From Treponema sp. (lineage in GTDB: Bacteria > Spirochaetota > Spirochaetia > Treponematales > Treponemataceae), in the NCBI GenBank assembly GCA_024693915.1, contig JAILKG010000323.1, positions 1 to 38,165 of the forward strand: a stretch of DNA of 38,165 bases, written 5' to 3'. Under the pieces are notes generated by a model that had not been told where the DNA came from, did no database searches, and worked only from the letters and a program-made list of their open reading frames with translations. Shown in pieces: positions 1 to 7,296 of the stretch. The position numbers and the translations under genes are program-made. Position 1 is the stretch's first letter, and every line of letters starts with the position of its first letter.

Positions 1-116
1 TTGATTCTATACATAAAAAATTGCAACGGGGAAAGCGTGCTGCGGACAAAAAAGACTCTGTTTGTGGCTGCCGCGAAAGCGGCATATAATAGTTCCTCTG
101 CCACAAACAGCGTCTA
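1..116 (+). other. Hairpin-rich segment, possible structured RNA or 3' end of an upstream transcript
   Basis: An 11-bp perfect inverted repeat, CTGTTTGTGGC at 58-68 and GCCACAAACAG at 100-110, encloses a second perfect hairpin, TGCCGC-GAAA-GCGGCA at 69-84, with a GNRA tetraloop. A terminator-like palindrome follows at once. Frame 1 is also open from base 1 to a TAG at 115-117 (38 codons, no start inside the window), so the alternative is the C-terminal end of an upstream gene whose coding end happens to fold. The sequence does not decide between these. Confidence 0.4.
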
Positions 117-137
117 GCGCAATATTGCGCGTTTTTT
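117..137 (+). terminator. Intrinsic terminator for the transcript entering from the left
   Basis: A perfect 14-bp palindrome GCGCAATATTGCGC (117-130) is followed by G and six T. It overlaps the last base of the TAG that closes the frame-1 open stretch, as expected for a gene or RNA ending here. Confidence 0.6.
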
Positions 138-252
138 GGACCCTGGCACGCAGACCTTAATACTTTTTTTTTTGCACAGTTTATTTATAATGCGTTTGCC
201 CTAGGGGAAAGCGGAGAGCGGAAAGCAGAGATCGGGTCTCGGTCAAAAGCAT

Positions 253-295
253 ATAAAAAAAGCACGAAGGTAACCTGGCTGGCACCCCGTGCTTT
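253..295 (-). terminator. Terminator of the SGNH lipoprotein gene
   Basis: Read on the minus strand, AAAGCACG and CGTGCTTT (288-295 and 259-266) pair, with a further partly paired GGTGCC/GGTTACC inside, and a run of seven T follows the stem. It lies about 75 nt beyond the stop codon at 371. Confidence 0.8.
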
Positions 296-370
296 CATAA
301 GTTTTTCATAACTGATTCAAAGAAGGTCTATAAAATCCCCTTCCCTTCATCAGCTCCATTTTTTTTAATC

Positions 371-1795
371 TTACTCATCACCAGAAGTTTCTACATATTC
401 GTATTCGCCGGCAACTGAAGTATATTTTGTAGCTCCAGTCTTATCAGCGGCAGCAGGTGCAATTGCATGAGCATACTTGTAAGAAAGTTCACTGATCTGA
501 TTCAAGAGGGCTTTATCGTAACTTTCGCTCTTTCCTTTTGATGAATTTGAAACAAAGGAATTGATAAGAGCGCTCATTTTAATAACATCCTTGTCACTGA
601 AAGTAATCTGAGCTTCCTGTGGGAACATTGTATAGAACATTGTGCAGGCAGAAAGGAAAGAACCTACAGGCTGAGGATGGGTATCATCATCGTAATAGCT
701 TTTTCCGTTTGTTTTTGAAAGATCGTAGAATGCTTCACCAGCAGGAGCAATCAGTGCTTCGTACTTCTGAGCCTTGTTCAGATAGCAGATAGTGAACTCT
801 GCAGTTCTTGTTTCTTTTACAGAATTCTTAGGCCATGTTGCATAGTAAACAAGTTTTGCATCTGGATTTGCTTCTTTTACGATTGGAATGATAGCAGCAG
901 AGCCCCGTTCCAGTTTTGCATTTTCAAAAGAACCGCAGATGTCCTGAAGAACTACAAAGTCAAAGTTACCGGCTTTAATTGCAGTTTCTGCATTGTGTGA
1001 AGTCGAATGATATTCAAGGCTCTTTCCACCATAAGTTACAGCAGTTGCATGAACATTTTTTCCCTTGAAGAGAGAAATTCCTTCAAAAAGGTTCCACATG
1101 TTGTTGTAATATGTAAGGGAATTTCCAACGAAAAGCACGTTAATTTCTTTTCCAAGGCTATCAAGACTCTTTGTTGCATCAGGAGCAAAAACAGAAAGTT
1201 CAAGGAGAGCACAGTAATCACCATTGTATTCATCAACAAGGATTCTTACCCAGCGGGAAGCCTTTCTTTCAAAAGAAGTGCTCTTTGAAGAAAGAGTTCC
1301 GTCTTTTACTTCAGCAATTGTAATCCAGTCAAAAGTTGCCACATCATCAGGCTTTGCAGCAGCACTTGTAGTTTTTGACATCTGAATTTTATATTTTACA
1401 GGATAGGCATCAGGATAACTTACATCTGCGTCCTGTCCAGCCCCTGGAGTAACCTTTACCTTGTTAAAACTTTTAACCTCTCCCAAGTCTACTGCAAACC
1501 ATGGATGGGTATCAGGATTACTTGCATCAGTCGTATTTGCAATTATATAAGACTGAACGCTGGTATCTCCGTCTGTAAGGTTTCCTACGGAAACTGGACT
1601 TGTCTTACTCTGTCTGAGATTTGAACTTGCGTATCCTTTTACTGCAGAATAATTTTTGGAATTGGCAAGATCTGAAAATCCTGAAAGTGTTACACCGTCA
1701 GCCTGAGAACTTGATGCATCGCCGCAAGAAGTAAGGCCTGCAGAAAAGATAATTGCGGAACCTAAAGCTAAAAGAGCGAATGGAATCTTTTTCAT
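371..1795 (-). CDS. Lipoprotein with discoidin (F5/8 type C) domain and SGNH-hydrolase domain
   Basis: A 474-residue secreted protein. The signal peptide ends in a lipobox, LTSC, with the lipidated cysteine at about residue 24. Residues about 36-212 look like an F5/8 type C carbohydrate-binding domain (PWFAVDLG, SRWVRILVDEY). Residues about 217-400 form an SGNH/GDSL-type domain: GNSLT (Ser226) for block I, GGKS for block II, VLQD for block III and DDTHP (Asp370, His373) for block V. Such proteins usually bind and deacylate glycans; a carbohydrate esterase on the cell surface or in the periplasm is the likely role, substrate unknown. The start is supported by GAGGT seven bases upstream of the ATG. 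A LacI-type palindrome overlaps the promoter, which fits induction by a sugar. The gene stands alone with its own terminator. Confidence 0.85.
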   Translation of the reverse strand: MKKIPFALLALGSAIIFSAGLTSCGDASSSQADGVTLSGFSDLANSKNYSAVKGYASSNLRQSKTSPVSVGNLTDGDTSVQSYIIANTTDASNPDTHPWFAVDLGEVKSFNKVKVTPGAGQDADVSYPDAYPVKYKIQMSKTTSAAAKPDDVATFDWITIAEVKDGTLSSKSTSFERKASRWVRILVDEYNGDYCALLELSVFAPDATKSLDSLGKEINVLFVGNSLTYYNNMWNLFEGISLFKGKNVHATAVTYGGKSLEYHSTSHNAETAIKAGNFDFVVLQDICGSFENAKLERGSAAIIPIVKEANPDAKLVYYATWPKNSVKETRTAEFTICYLNKAQKYEALIAPAGEAFYDLSKTNGKSYYDDDTHPQPVGSFLSACTMFYTMFPQEAQITFSDKDVIKMSALINSFVSNSSKGKSESYDKALLNQISELSYKYAHAIAPAAADKTGATKYTSVAGEYEYVETSGDE

Positions 1796-1820
1796 AAAAC
1801 TACCTCGAATATTTTTTTGT

Positions 1821-1838
1821 TAGTTTAGCGCTAAACTA
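1821..1838. promoter_or_regulatory. LacI-family-type operator palindrome
   Basis: TAGTTTAGC/GCTAAACTA is a perfect 18-bp palindrome with the central CpG typical of LacI/GalR-family operators. It lies just downstream of the predicted -10 of the lipoprotein gene, where a bound repressor would block initiation. No LacI-type regulator is encoded in the window. Confidence 0.7.
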
Positions 1839-1840
1839 TA

Positions 1841-1871
1841 AGTATATTAACACGCTTTTCCGTGAAGTCAA
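1841..1871 (-). promoter_or_regulatory. Promoter of the SGNH lipoprotein gene
   Basis: On the minus strand TTGACT (1866-1871) is followed by TAATAT (1844-1849, 16-bp spacer) or TATACT (1841-1846, 19-bp spacer). The operator palindrome follows immediately. Confidence 0.5.
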
Positions 1872-1913
1872 GAAAAAAACCACAAAAAGTTACAAAAAAT
1901 TATTTCTTAGCCT

Positions 1914-2011
1914 TATTTTCGAGTTTTATAATTTCAATTCAAAAATTGGCTCTCGGCGTGAACACGCCAGCAAAAAAGGGCAGACCGCTTCGCGGTGGCT
2001 GAGTGTTTTTT
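1914..2011 (+). repeat. Intergenic repeat, copy A (about 97 bp)
   Basis: About 90% identical by eye to the reverse complement of 26103-26199. It contains two hairpins, GGCGTG-AA-CACGCC and ACCGC-TTC-GCGGT, with an A6 run between them and a T8 run after the second. It can therefore act as an intrinsic terminator in either direction. Copy A lies upstream of the flaB promoter. Confidence 0.85.
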
Positions 2012-2055
2012 TTCAAAAAAAGTGAAAAAAAAGCAAAAAAAAATAAAAAAAGTAC

Positions 2056-2082
2056 TAAAGTGAATTTCCCTGTATCCGATAT
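2056..2082 (+). promoter_or_regulatory. Sigma-28 (FliA) promoter of flaB
   Basis: TAAAGTGA, 11 bp, then TCCGATAT, compared with the sigma-28 consensus TAAAGTTT-N11-GCCGATAA. An A/T-rich stretch lies upstream. The predicted 5' leader is about 70 nt and contains TCAGAC/GTCTGA (2112-2117 / 2131-2136), which can form a hairpin before the ribosome site. Confidence 0.85.
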
Positions 2083-2159
2083 TTTTAGTAAGGGTGGTGG
2101 AAACCCGTGAATCAGACTTGTATTGGTAATGTCTGAAAAACACACCAAGGAGATACACT

Positions 2160-3020
2160 ATGGTTATTAATCACAATATGAGCGCAATGTTCGCTCAGCG
2201 TTCCCAGGGAATTCAGGATTTGGCTCAGCAGAAGAGTATGGAAAAGCTTTCTTCTGGTTTGAGAATCAACCGCGCAGGCGATGATGCTTCAGGACTTGCT
2301 GTTTCTGAAAAAATGCGCGCACAGATCCGAGGCTTGAATCAGGCTTCTACAAATGCTCAGAATGGCATTTCTTTTATCCAGACAACTGAAGGCTACCTCC
2401 AGGAAACAACTGACATCGTTCAGAGAATCCGTGAGCTTGCAGTTCAGTCTTCAAACGGTATTTACGCAGCAGAAGACCGCATGCAGATTCAGGTTGAAGT
2501 TTCTTCACTCATCGCTGAAGTTGACCGCATCGCTTCTACAGCTCAGTTCAACGGTATGAATATGCTTACAGGTCGCTTCGCTCGTCCAACTGGCGAAAAC
2601 ACAGTTACAGCTTCTATGTGGTTCCACATCGGTGCTAACATGGATCAGAGAACACAGGTTTACATTGGAACAATGTCTGCAGCAGCTCTTGGTCTCCGCA
2701 ATGTTGGTGACGAATCTATCATGAGCCTTGAAACTCCAGACAATGCTAACCAGGCTATCGGAACTCTTGATGAAGCATTGAAGAGAATCAACAAACAGCG
2801 CGCTGACCTTGGTGCTTACCAGAACCGCCTTGAAAAGACTGTTACAGGTCTTGATATCGGTGCTGAAAACCTCCAGGCTTCTGAATCACGCATCCGCGAT
2901 ACAAACATGGCTAACGAAATGGTTGAATTCACAAAAGATCAGGTTCTCAGCCAGGCAGGTGTCGCAATGTTGGCTCAGGCAAACCAGAGCTCACAGAACG
3001 TATTGTCACTTCTCCGCTAG
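2160..3020 (+). CDS. flaB: Core flagellin FlaB of the periplasmic flagella
   Basis: 286 residues, the usual spirochaete FlaB length, without the long variable D2/D3 domains of enteric flagellins. The N-terminal D0/D1 region ([32 protein letters not shown]) and the C-terminal D1/D0 region ([26 protein letters not shown] ... QNVLSLLR) are both intact. FlaB subunits make the filament core in the periplasm and drive cell-body rotation. There is no signal peptide, as expected for export by the flagellar type III apparatus. AAGGAG sits seven bases before the ATG. It is transcribed from a sigma-28 promoter and closed by a strong terminator, so it is monocistronic. Spirochaetes usually have several flaB paralogues; which one this is cannot be told from sequence alone. 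A degenerate flagellin 3' end lies just downstream. Confidence 0.97.
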   Translation: MVINHNMSAMFAQRSQGIQDLAQQKSMEKLSSGLRINRAGDDASGLAVSEKMRAQIRGLNQASTNAQNGISFIQTTEGYLQETTDIVQRIRELAVQSSNGIYAAEDRMQIQVEVSSLIAEVDRIASTAQFNGMNMLTGRFARPTGENTVTASMWFHIGANMDQRTQVYIGTMSAAALGLRNVGDESIMSLETPDNANQAIGTLDEALKRINKQRADLGAYQNRLEKTVTGLDIGAENLQASESRIRDTNMANEMVEFTKDQVLSQAGVAMLAQANQSSQNVLSLLR

Positions 3021-3040
3021 AGGTAGCGTAGCTTAGAAAA

Positions 3041-3068
3041 AAGCGTCACGTTAGTGGCGCTTTTTTTG
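3041..3068 (+). terminator. flaB terminator
   Basis: AAGCGTCAC-GTTA-GTGGCGCTT stem (one T-G pair) followed by seven T. Confidence 0.92.
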
Positions 3069-3090
3069 TTTAACGAAATGTTCCTTGAGC

Positions 3091-3117
3091 CAGATTGTAT
3101 TGTCACTCCTCCTCTAG
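3091..3117 (+). pseudogene. Relic of a second flagellin C-terminus
   Basis: These 27 bases match the last 27 bases of flaB (2994-3020) at 23 positions and end in the same TAG codon. In frame they read SQIVLSLLL-stop against SQNVLSLLR-stop in flaB. As in flaB, a hairpin beginning AAAAAAGCG and ending GGCGCT follows 20-23 bases later. This looks like the 3' end of a former tandem flagellin gene whose body has been deleted. Confidence 0.6.
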
Positions 3118-3133
3118 TAACGGCCTGGTGGCA

Positions 3134-3166
3134 TAAAAAAAGCGCCCTTCCCTAAAGAAAGGCGCT
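3134..3166 (-). terminator. Terminator of the chemoreceptor gene
   Basis: On the minus strand AGCGCC...GGCGCT (six perfect pairs plus inner pairing) is followed by seven T. It lies about 115 nt past the receptor stop codon. It may derive from the terminator of the lost flagellin copy. Confidence 0.75.
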
Positions 3167-3234
3167 CCTTTGCCTCATGGCACAGGAAAAAGCGCTGAGC
3201 AATCCAATTTTATTTACAAATTGAAAGAGTCGCC

Positions 3235-3270
3235 GACCCTGGCACAGAGCCAGGTCTGACTTTTTACAAA
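3235..3270 (+). repeat. Short hairpin and recurring intergenic words
   Basis: CCTGGC-ACAGA-GCCAGG (3238-3254) is a perfect 6-bp hairpin followed by TCTGACTTTTTAC. Two words recur elsewhere: GACCCTGGCAC also at 139-149, and GGTCTGACTTTTTACAAA (3253-3270), with one mismatch, at 20113-20130. It could be a weak terminator or a dispersed repeat remnant. Confidence 0.5.
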
Positions 3271-3282
3271 GCAGCTATTTAA

Positions 3283-5445
3283 TTAAATCTTAAACTTATT
3301 GATTTCATTTGTTACCTGAACGATGGAATCCTTATTTTTCTGGGAAAGTTCGTTTACATCGGAAACGGAACTTGTAATTTCGCTGATTTCACCGGAAATC
3401 TTATCCATTGTATCAGAAATTTCCACGGAAACGCTGGAAAGTTTTTCGATTTCATCCAGAACAGCCTGTCCATCCCTGTTCATCTCTTCAATTCCGCTCT
3501 TTACTCCAGAAGTAAGATGAGTAATATCGTGAATTACATTCAAAATCTGCTGGCTTCCGGCGCTCTGTTCGTCCATGGCAGACTTAATGACAGTCTCCTG
3601 TTCGGAAACCTCCTGAGTGTTATTAAAGATAATTTCAAACTGTTCCTTGATATCCTTAGAAGAAAGGGAAATATCTGTAATCAGATTCTTCAGGCTGGAA
3701 AGGGCATCGGAAATTTTCTTTCCCTGAATATTTGAATCTTCAGCCAGCTTTCTGATTTCTCCTGCAACAACTGAAAAGCCTTTTCCGACTTCCCCGGCAT
3801 GGGAAGCTTCAATTGCGGCATTCATTGCAAGAAGGTTTGTCTGGCTTGCAATATTTGTAATAACCGCAGAAGCCTCCATCAAACCGTCAGAATCCTCAAA
3901 AATTCTGTCAGTAAGTTCAACGGTTTTTCTTACCACTTCCCTTCCCTTTTCTGCGGAGTTAGTAAGTTCCTGAACAGAAAGGGCGTTTTTATCCAGAATG
4001 TCAGTTACCGAACGGATATTTGCAACCATTTCTTCAATTGCACTTGAACCCATGGAAACGCTCTGTGACTGTTCCCCAATATTGGAACTGAGCATTTCGA
4101 TATTCTCAGAAATTCTCTTCATTTTTCCGGAAGTCTGAACAACATCAGTCTTCTGAATTCCAATCTGATTTTTGATATTAAGAACATTTTCGTCAATTTT
4201 CTGAACCGCACCAGTTGTTTCGTTCATATTAATAGAAAGATCTGAAGCAACAGAATCCATTACAGAAGATTCATTCTTTATAGAAGCAACCAGAGCAGAG
4301 ATTTTTTCAATTGTCTTATTAAAGTAGAAAGACATATCAGAAAGTTCATCGTTACCTGTGCTTGGAAGTCTTTTTGTCAAATCTCCGTCACCTTCAGAAA
4401 TATCCTTCAAAATTGAAACAGTAGATTTAAGAGGGTCAGTAATCTTTTTTGCCAGATAGAAAGCAACAAGAATACAGAGAATTACAGAAATTACTGCAAT
4501 AATCAGAATCACTCTGAGTACAATGTTATTTGCCCTATTTATATAAGAAAGTGGAGCTGCAACTATGTAGTCCAGCTGAACATATTTGTTCTGAGAAGGA
4601 ATTGTAGAAAACTCGTAGTCAATTCCATTGTAATTAGTTATAAAAGAAATATTATGTCCGTGTTTCAGCTCAGTTAATTCATCAATTCCAAGAACTTCTA
4701 CCTTTTTGAATTCCGTTTCAGGATTCAGCTGATTCAAAATAATGTTTCCGCTGTTATCAAAAATCATGAATGACAAATCTGTCTCATTTTTTTTGAAAGC
4801 CTTCATCAAAGAATCCAGGTAGTCAAACTTAATATCGGTGGCAACAACACCACGGGGATTTCCATTTATATCATTAAAATATTTTGATGCAACAATTACC
4901 CTTCCACCAAGAGCAGTTGTGTAAACATTGGAAATAAAAGTTTTGCCGTTGTTATTTTTTGCATTCTTGTACCAGGAACGTGTGCGGGCGTCATAATTAT
5001 TTGGTCTTGGTTCATGAGGATAGCGCACATAACCACCGTTAGCTTCCAGTGAGATGGAAATTCCAGTAATTTCCGGTTTTTCCTGGGTGAAAGTTTTTGC
5101 AAGCTCGTAAACTGACCTTTCATAACTTCCAAACTTTTCCGGATCTACAGGAATTTTTCCGCTTGGATCGCTTTTATTCACATAAGAAGTAATGCTGTTG
5201 TCAGGTCGGCTTATCAGTTCAATTTTTGCAAAGGAGTTTGAAAAAGTATCAAAACTTTCAAAATAGTTTTCAATTGCAACATCAACTTCAGAAATAATAT
5301 TATGATAAGAATTTTCAAATGCTTCCTTATCGATTGTTTTCATCTTGTTATAGATAATCGTTCCGAAAATCAAAAGAATCGAAATGGTTGTTGCTGTTAC
5401 ACCAATGATAATCTTAGAAAAAACCGTAACACGAATCTTTTTCAT
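3283..5445 (-). CDS. Methyl-accepting chemotaxis protein with dCache sensor
   Basis: A 720-residue transmembrane chemoreceptor. TM1 is at about residues 9-30, then a periplasmic dCache domain (about 40-305, with the ARTRSWYK motif near 155), TM2 about 308-335, a HAMP domain to about 385, and a long cytoplasmic coiled coil. The conserved signalling tip near residues 535-575 ([35 protein letters not shown]) is intact and would bind CheA and CheW. dCache domains typically sense small molecules such as amino acids; the ligand here is unknown. There is no C-terminal CheR-tethering pentapeptide. The ATG has GAGG five bases upstream. No sigma-28 site is evident upstream, unlike flaB. It is a single gene between the flagellin region and the HDOD gene. 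Confidence 0.95.
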   Translation of the reverse strand: MKKIRVTVFSKIIIGVTATTISILLIFGTIIYNKMKTIDKEAFENSYHNIISEVDVAIENYFESFDTFSNSFAKIELISRPDNSITSYVNKSDPSGKIPVDPEKFGSYERSVYELAKTFTQEKPEITGISISLEANGGYVRYPHEPRPNNYDARTRSWYKNAKNNNGKTFISNVYTTALGGRVIVASKYFNDINGNPRGVVATDIKFDYLDSLMKAFKKNETDLSFMIFDNSGNIILNQLNPETEFKKVEVLGIDELTELKHGHNISFITNYNGIDYEFSTIPSQNKYVQLDYIVAAPLSYINRANNIVLRVILIIAVISVILCILVAFYLAKKITDPLKSTVSILKDISEGDGDLTKRLPSTGNDELSDMSFYFNKTIEKISALVASIKNESSVMDSVASDLSINMNETTGAVQKIDENVLNIKNQIGIQKTDVVQTSGKMKRISENIEMLSSNIGEQSQSVSMGSSAIEEMVANIRSVTDILDKNALSVQELTNSAEKGREVVRKTVELTDRIFEDSDGLMEASAVITNIASQTNLLAMNAAIEASHAGEVGKGFSVVAGEIRKLAEDSNIQGKKISDALSSLKNLITDISLSSKDIKEQFEIIFNNTQEVSEQETVIKSAMDEQSAGSQQILNVIHDITHLTSGVKSGIEEMNRDGQAVLDEIEKLSSVSVEISDTMDKISGEISEITSSVSDVNELSQKNKDSIVQVTNEINKFKI

Positions 5446-5658
5446 AAAAACCTCAATATTAAAGAAATTGCGCGGATTAAATCAAATCAGTCCGGATTTT
5501 TAATTCTGACAATTTATAAATACAAGTTTATTTTAACATTGAATTCCTGAAAGAGCAAAAATTATTTATTTGATGAAAGGCAAAGTAATTCTCAAAAGTT
5601 TTTTTCAGAAAATGTGGATGTGAAAAATCATAAGAAAGAGAAAGAGAAATTATGAAGA

Positions 5659-7146
5659 TTAGTGGCGTTCCATTTTCTGGTTTATGCGGTCTACAATCAT
5701 TTTAAACTGTTCTTCCGAAGTAATTTTGAACTGAGCAAGAATGCTTCTGTCCACCTGGTAAAAATCACATTCACCGTCAGTATAGTGAACCATCAGGTCG
5801 GCCAGGTAAACGCACATTGAAAGCCTTTTGCAAAACTCAGGAGCACTTTCCGGAGAATGATGATAGCGGATAACTTGGGTAAGAACATCAGGGAAATTCC
5901 ACTTTTCAGCAACCTTAGCTCCGATTTCTCCATGGTTTACACCGCAGAGGATTTTTTCAAAAACCTCTGATTCAATTCCCTTCTGCTGGCAGAGATTTTT
6001 AACCTTTTCCAGATATTTTGGATGGCTGGCCTCAAAAATGATTTTTCCCATATCGTGTAAAAGACCGCAGGTATAGACATTTTCGATAACATCCCTGGAT
6101 CCCTGAAAAAAATTGTAGGCAAGATTAAAAGAATAGAAGGCAACTTTATAAGAATGAGCCCAGAGTTTTTCGGAATTACCCGGCAGCTTTGAAAAAACCT
6201 GCATGGTTCCGATTGTATAGAGCATGTTTCTTACGCCCCGCAAACCCACCATTTTTACCGCATCCGCAATATTGCTGCAAGGCTGATTCAAAGAAAAGGC
6301 CGCTGAGTTTACCTGCTTTAAAAGTTCCCCGGTCAGTGTAGCGTCAGTTCCAATGCTTGCAGCCACTTCCGACATGGAAACTTCCGGGTCAGAAAGGAGA
6401 GAATTAAGATGAGTAATATTTTCCGGGAACTGAGGAAGTACATCGATTCCGTCCTGAAATTCCTGAGTTACGATATCGATGTTTGTTTTAGTGTTGGAAT
6501 AAATTGGCAGACAGAGTCTGGTGATTGTAACACCTTTTTCGCAGACAGTCTGAAAATTATCCTCTGACATACCCAGTTTTCTGAGCATAAGGATAAGAAT
6601 TATAAGTCCAAGACCGGCACCTTCTGATTCATCCAGGACGGAATTTAAAGTATCTTCTATTGAAGTGTACTGCTGGGCACGGCTTATTTTATCCTGAATG
6701 CGTTTGTATTCTGTGTAGGTAAGTTCAGAATTATTATGAATTTCCATGCGGATTACATTGTCCCGAACCTGAATTACCAGTCGGACATACAAACCTTCAT
6801 GTTTCTGATTGGAAAGATAATAATTGATGTTGGACAGGGTATCAACCTTAAAACTCTTCATTCCCTCTTCATAATCTTCGGGATTGTTGATATCCAGCCC
6901 TTTATCCTTAAAATAGACTCGTTTAGTGTTTGCCTTTTTTGCATTGGTAATAAGCTCGTTCTGACAGTAGGTGATATACTGAATCATCTGCTCCTGATGC
7001 AGTTCTTTGAAAAAACAGGTAAGAATTTCGTTCATATATACTTCCATGTTATGAGGAAGTGTATATGTGGTGATAGAAAGAGGTACACCTGAATTTATCG
7101 CCATGCGAATTTTTGCTGTATCAACTGACAGTATTTGCTCATCCAT
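5659..7146 (-). CDS. HATPase-like plus HDOD domain signalling protein
   Basis: 495 residues. The N-terminal half (about 35-220) looks like a GHKL/histidine-kinase-type ATPase fold: an N-box NELITNAKKA at 63-72 and a G-box EGAGLGLI at 175-182, but no histidine phosphotransfer domain. The C-terminal half (about 233-430) is an HDOD domain: LLHDMGKI with HD at 364-365, NHGEIG, and YHHSP near 429, so the HD-type histidines are largely kept. HDOD proteins are found in bacterial signalling and cell-cycle control; their chemistry is mostly unproven. The protein has no signal peptide or membrane segment and should be cytoplasmic. AGGTG lies seven bases before the ATG and a promoter lies upstream. Its neighbours (flagellin, chemoreceptor) suggest a motility or behaviour role, which is inference. 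Confidence 0.85.
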   Translation of the reverse strand: MDEQILSVDTAKIRMAINSGVPLSITTYTLPHNMEVYMNEILTCFFKELHQEQMIQYITYCQNELITNAKKANTKRVYFKDKGLDINNPEDYEEGMKSFKVDTLSNINYYLSNQKHEGLYVRLVIQVRDNVIRMEIHNNSELTYTEYKRIQDKISRAQQYTSIEDTLNSVLDESEGAGLGLIILILMLRKLGMSEDNFQTVCEKGVTITRLCLPIYSNTKTNIDIVTQEFQDGIDVLPQFPENITHLNSLLSDPEVSMSEVAASIGTDATLTGELLKQVNSAAFSLNQPCSNIADAVKMVGLRGVRNMLYTIGTMQVFSKLPGNSEKLWAHSYKVAFYSFNLAYNFFQGSRDVIENVYTCGLLHDMGKIIFEASHPKYLEKVKNLCQQKGIESEVFEKILCGVNHGEIGAKVAEKWNFPDVLTQVIRYHHSPESAPEFCKRLSMCVYLADLMVHYTDGECDFYQVDRSILAQFKITSEEQFKMIVDRINQKMERH

Positions 7147-7168
7147 ACAAAAACACCTATTTTAAATA

Positions 7169-7196
7169 ATTGTAGCATAAAATCCGTAAAAATCAA
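7169..7196 (-). promoter_or_regulatory. Promoter of the HATPase-HDOD gene
   Basis: On the minus strand TTGATT (7191-7196), a 16-bp spacer and TACAAT (7169-7174), a five-of-six -10 match. It leaves a short leader containing the AGGTG ribosome site. Confidence 0.6.
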
Positions 7197-7215
7197 CTTT
7201 TCACAAAAAAATTAG

Positions 7216-7280
7216 CAATAAAAATCATGGTGCCCGCAGTACTATTACCCTTATCAAAATTGTGGTAAAGTCCGCGGGCA
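7216..7280 (-). terminator. Stem-loop after the nuclease gene, probable terminator
   Basis: TGCCCGC (7231-7237) pairs with GCGGGCA (7274-7280), and inside it TTACC (7245-7249) pairs with GGTAA (7264-7268). On the minus strand an ATTTTTATT stretch follows after six bases. The T-run is offset from the stem, so it is a moderate terminator at best. Confidence 0.45.
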
Positions 7281-7296
7281 GCACTTCAAAACAAGA

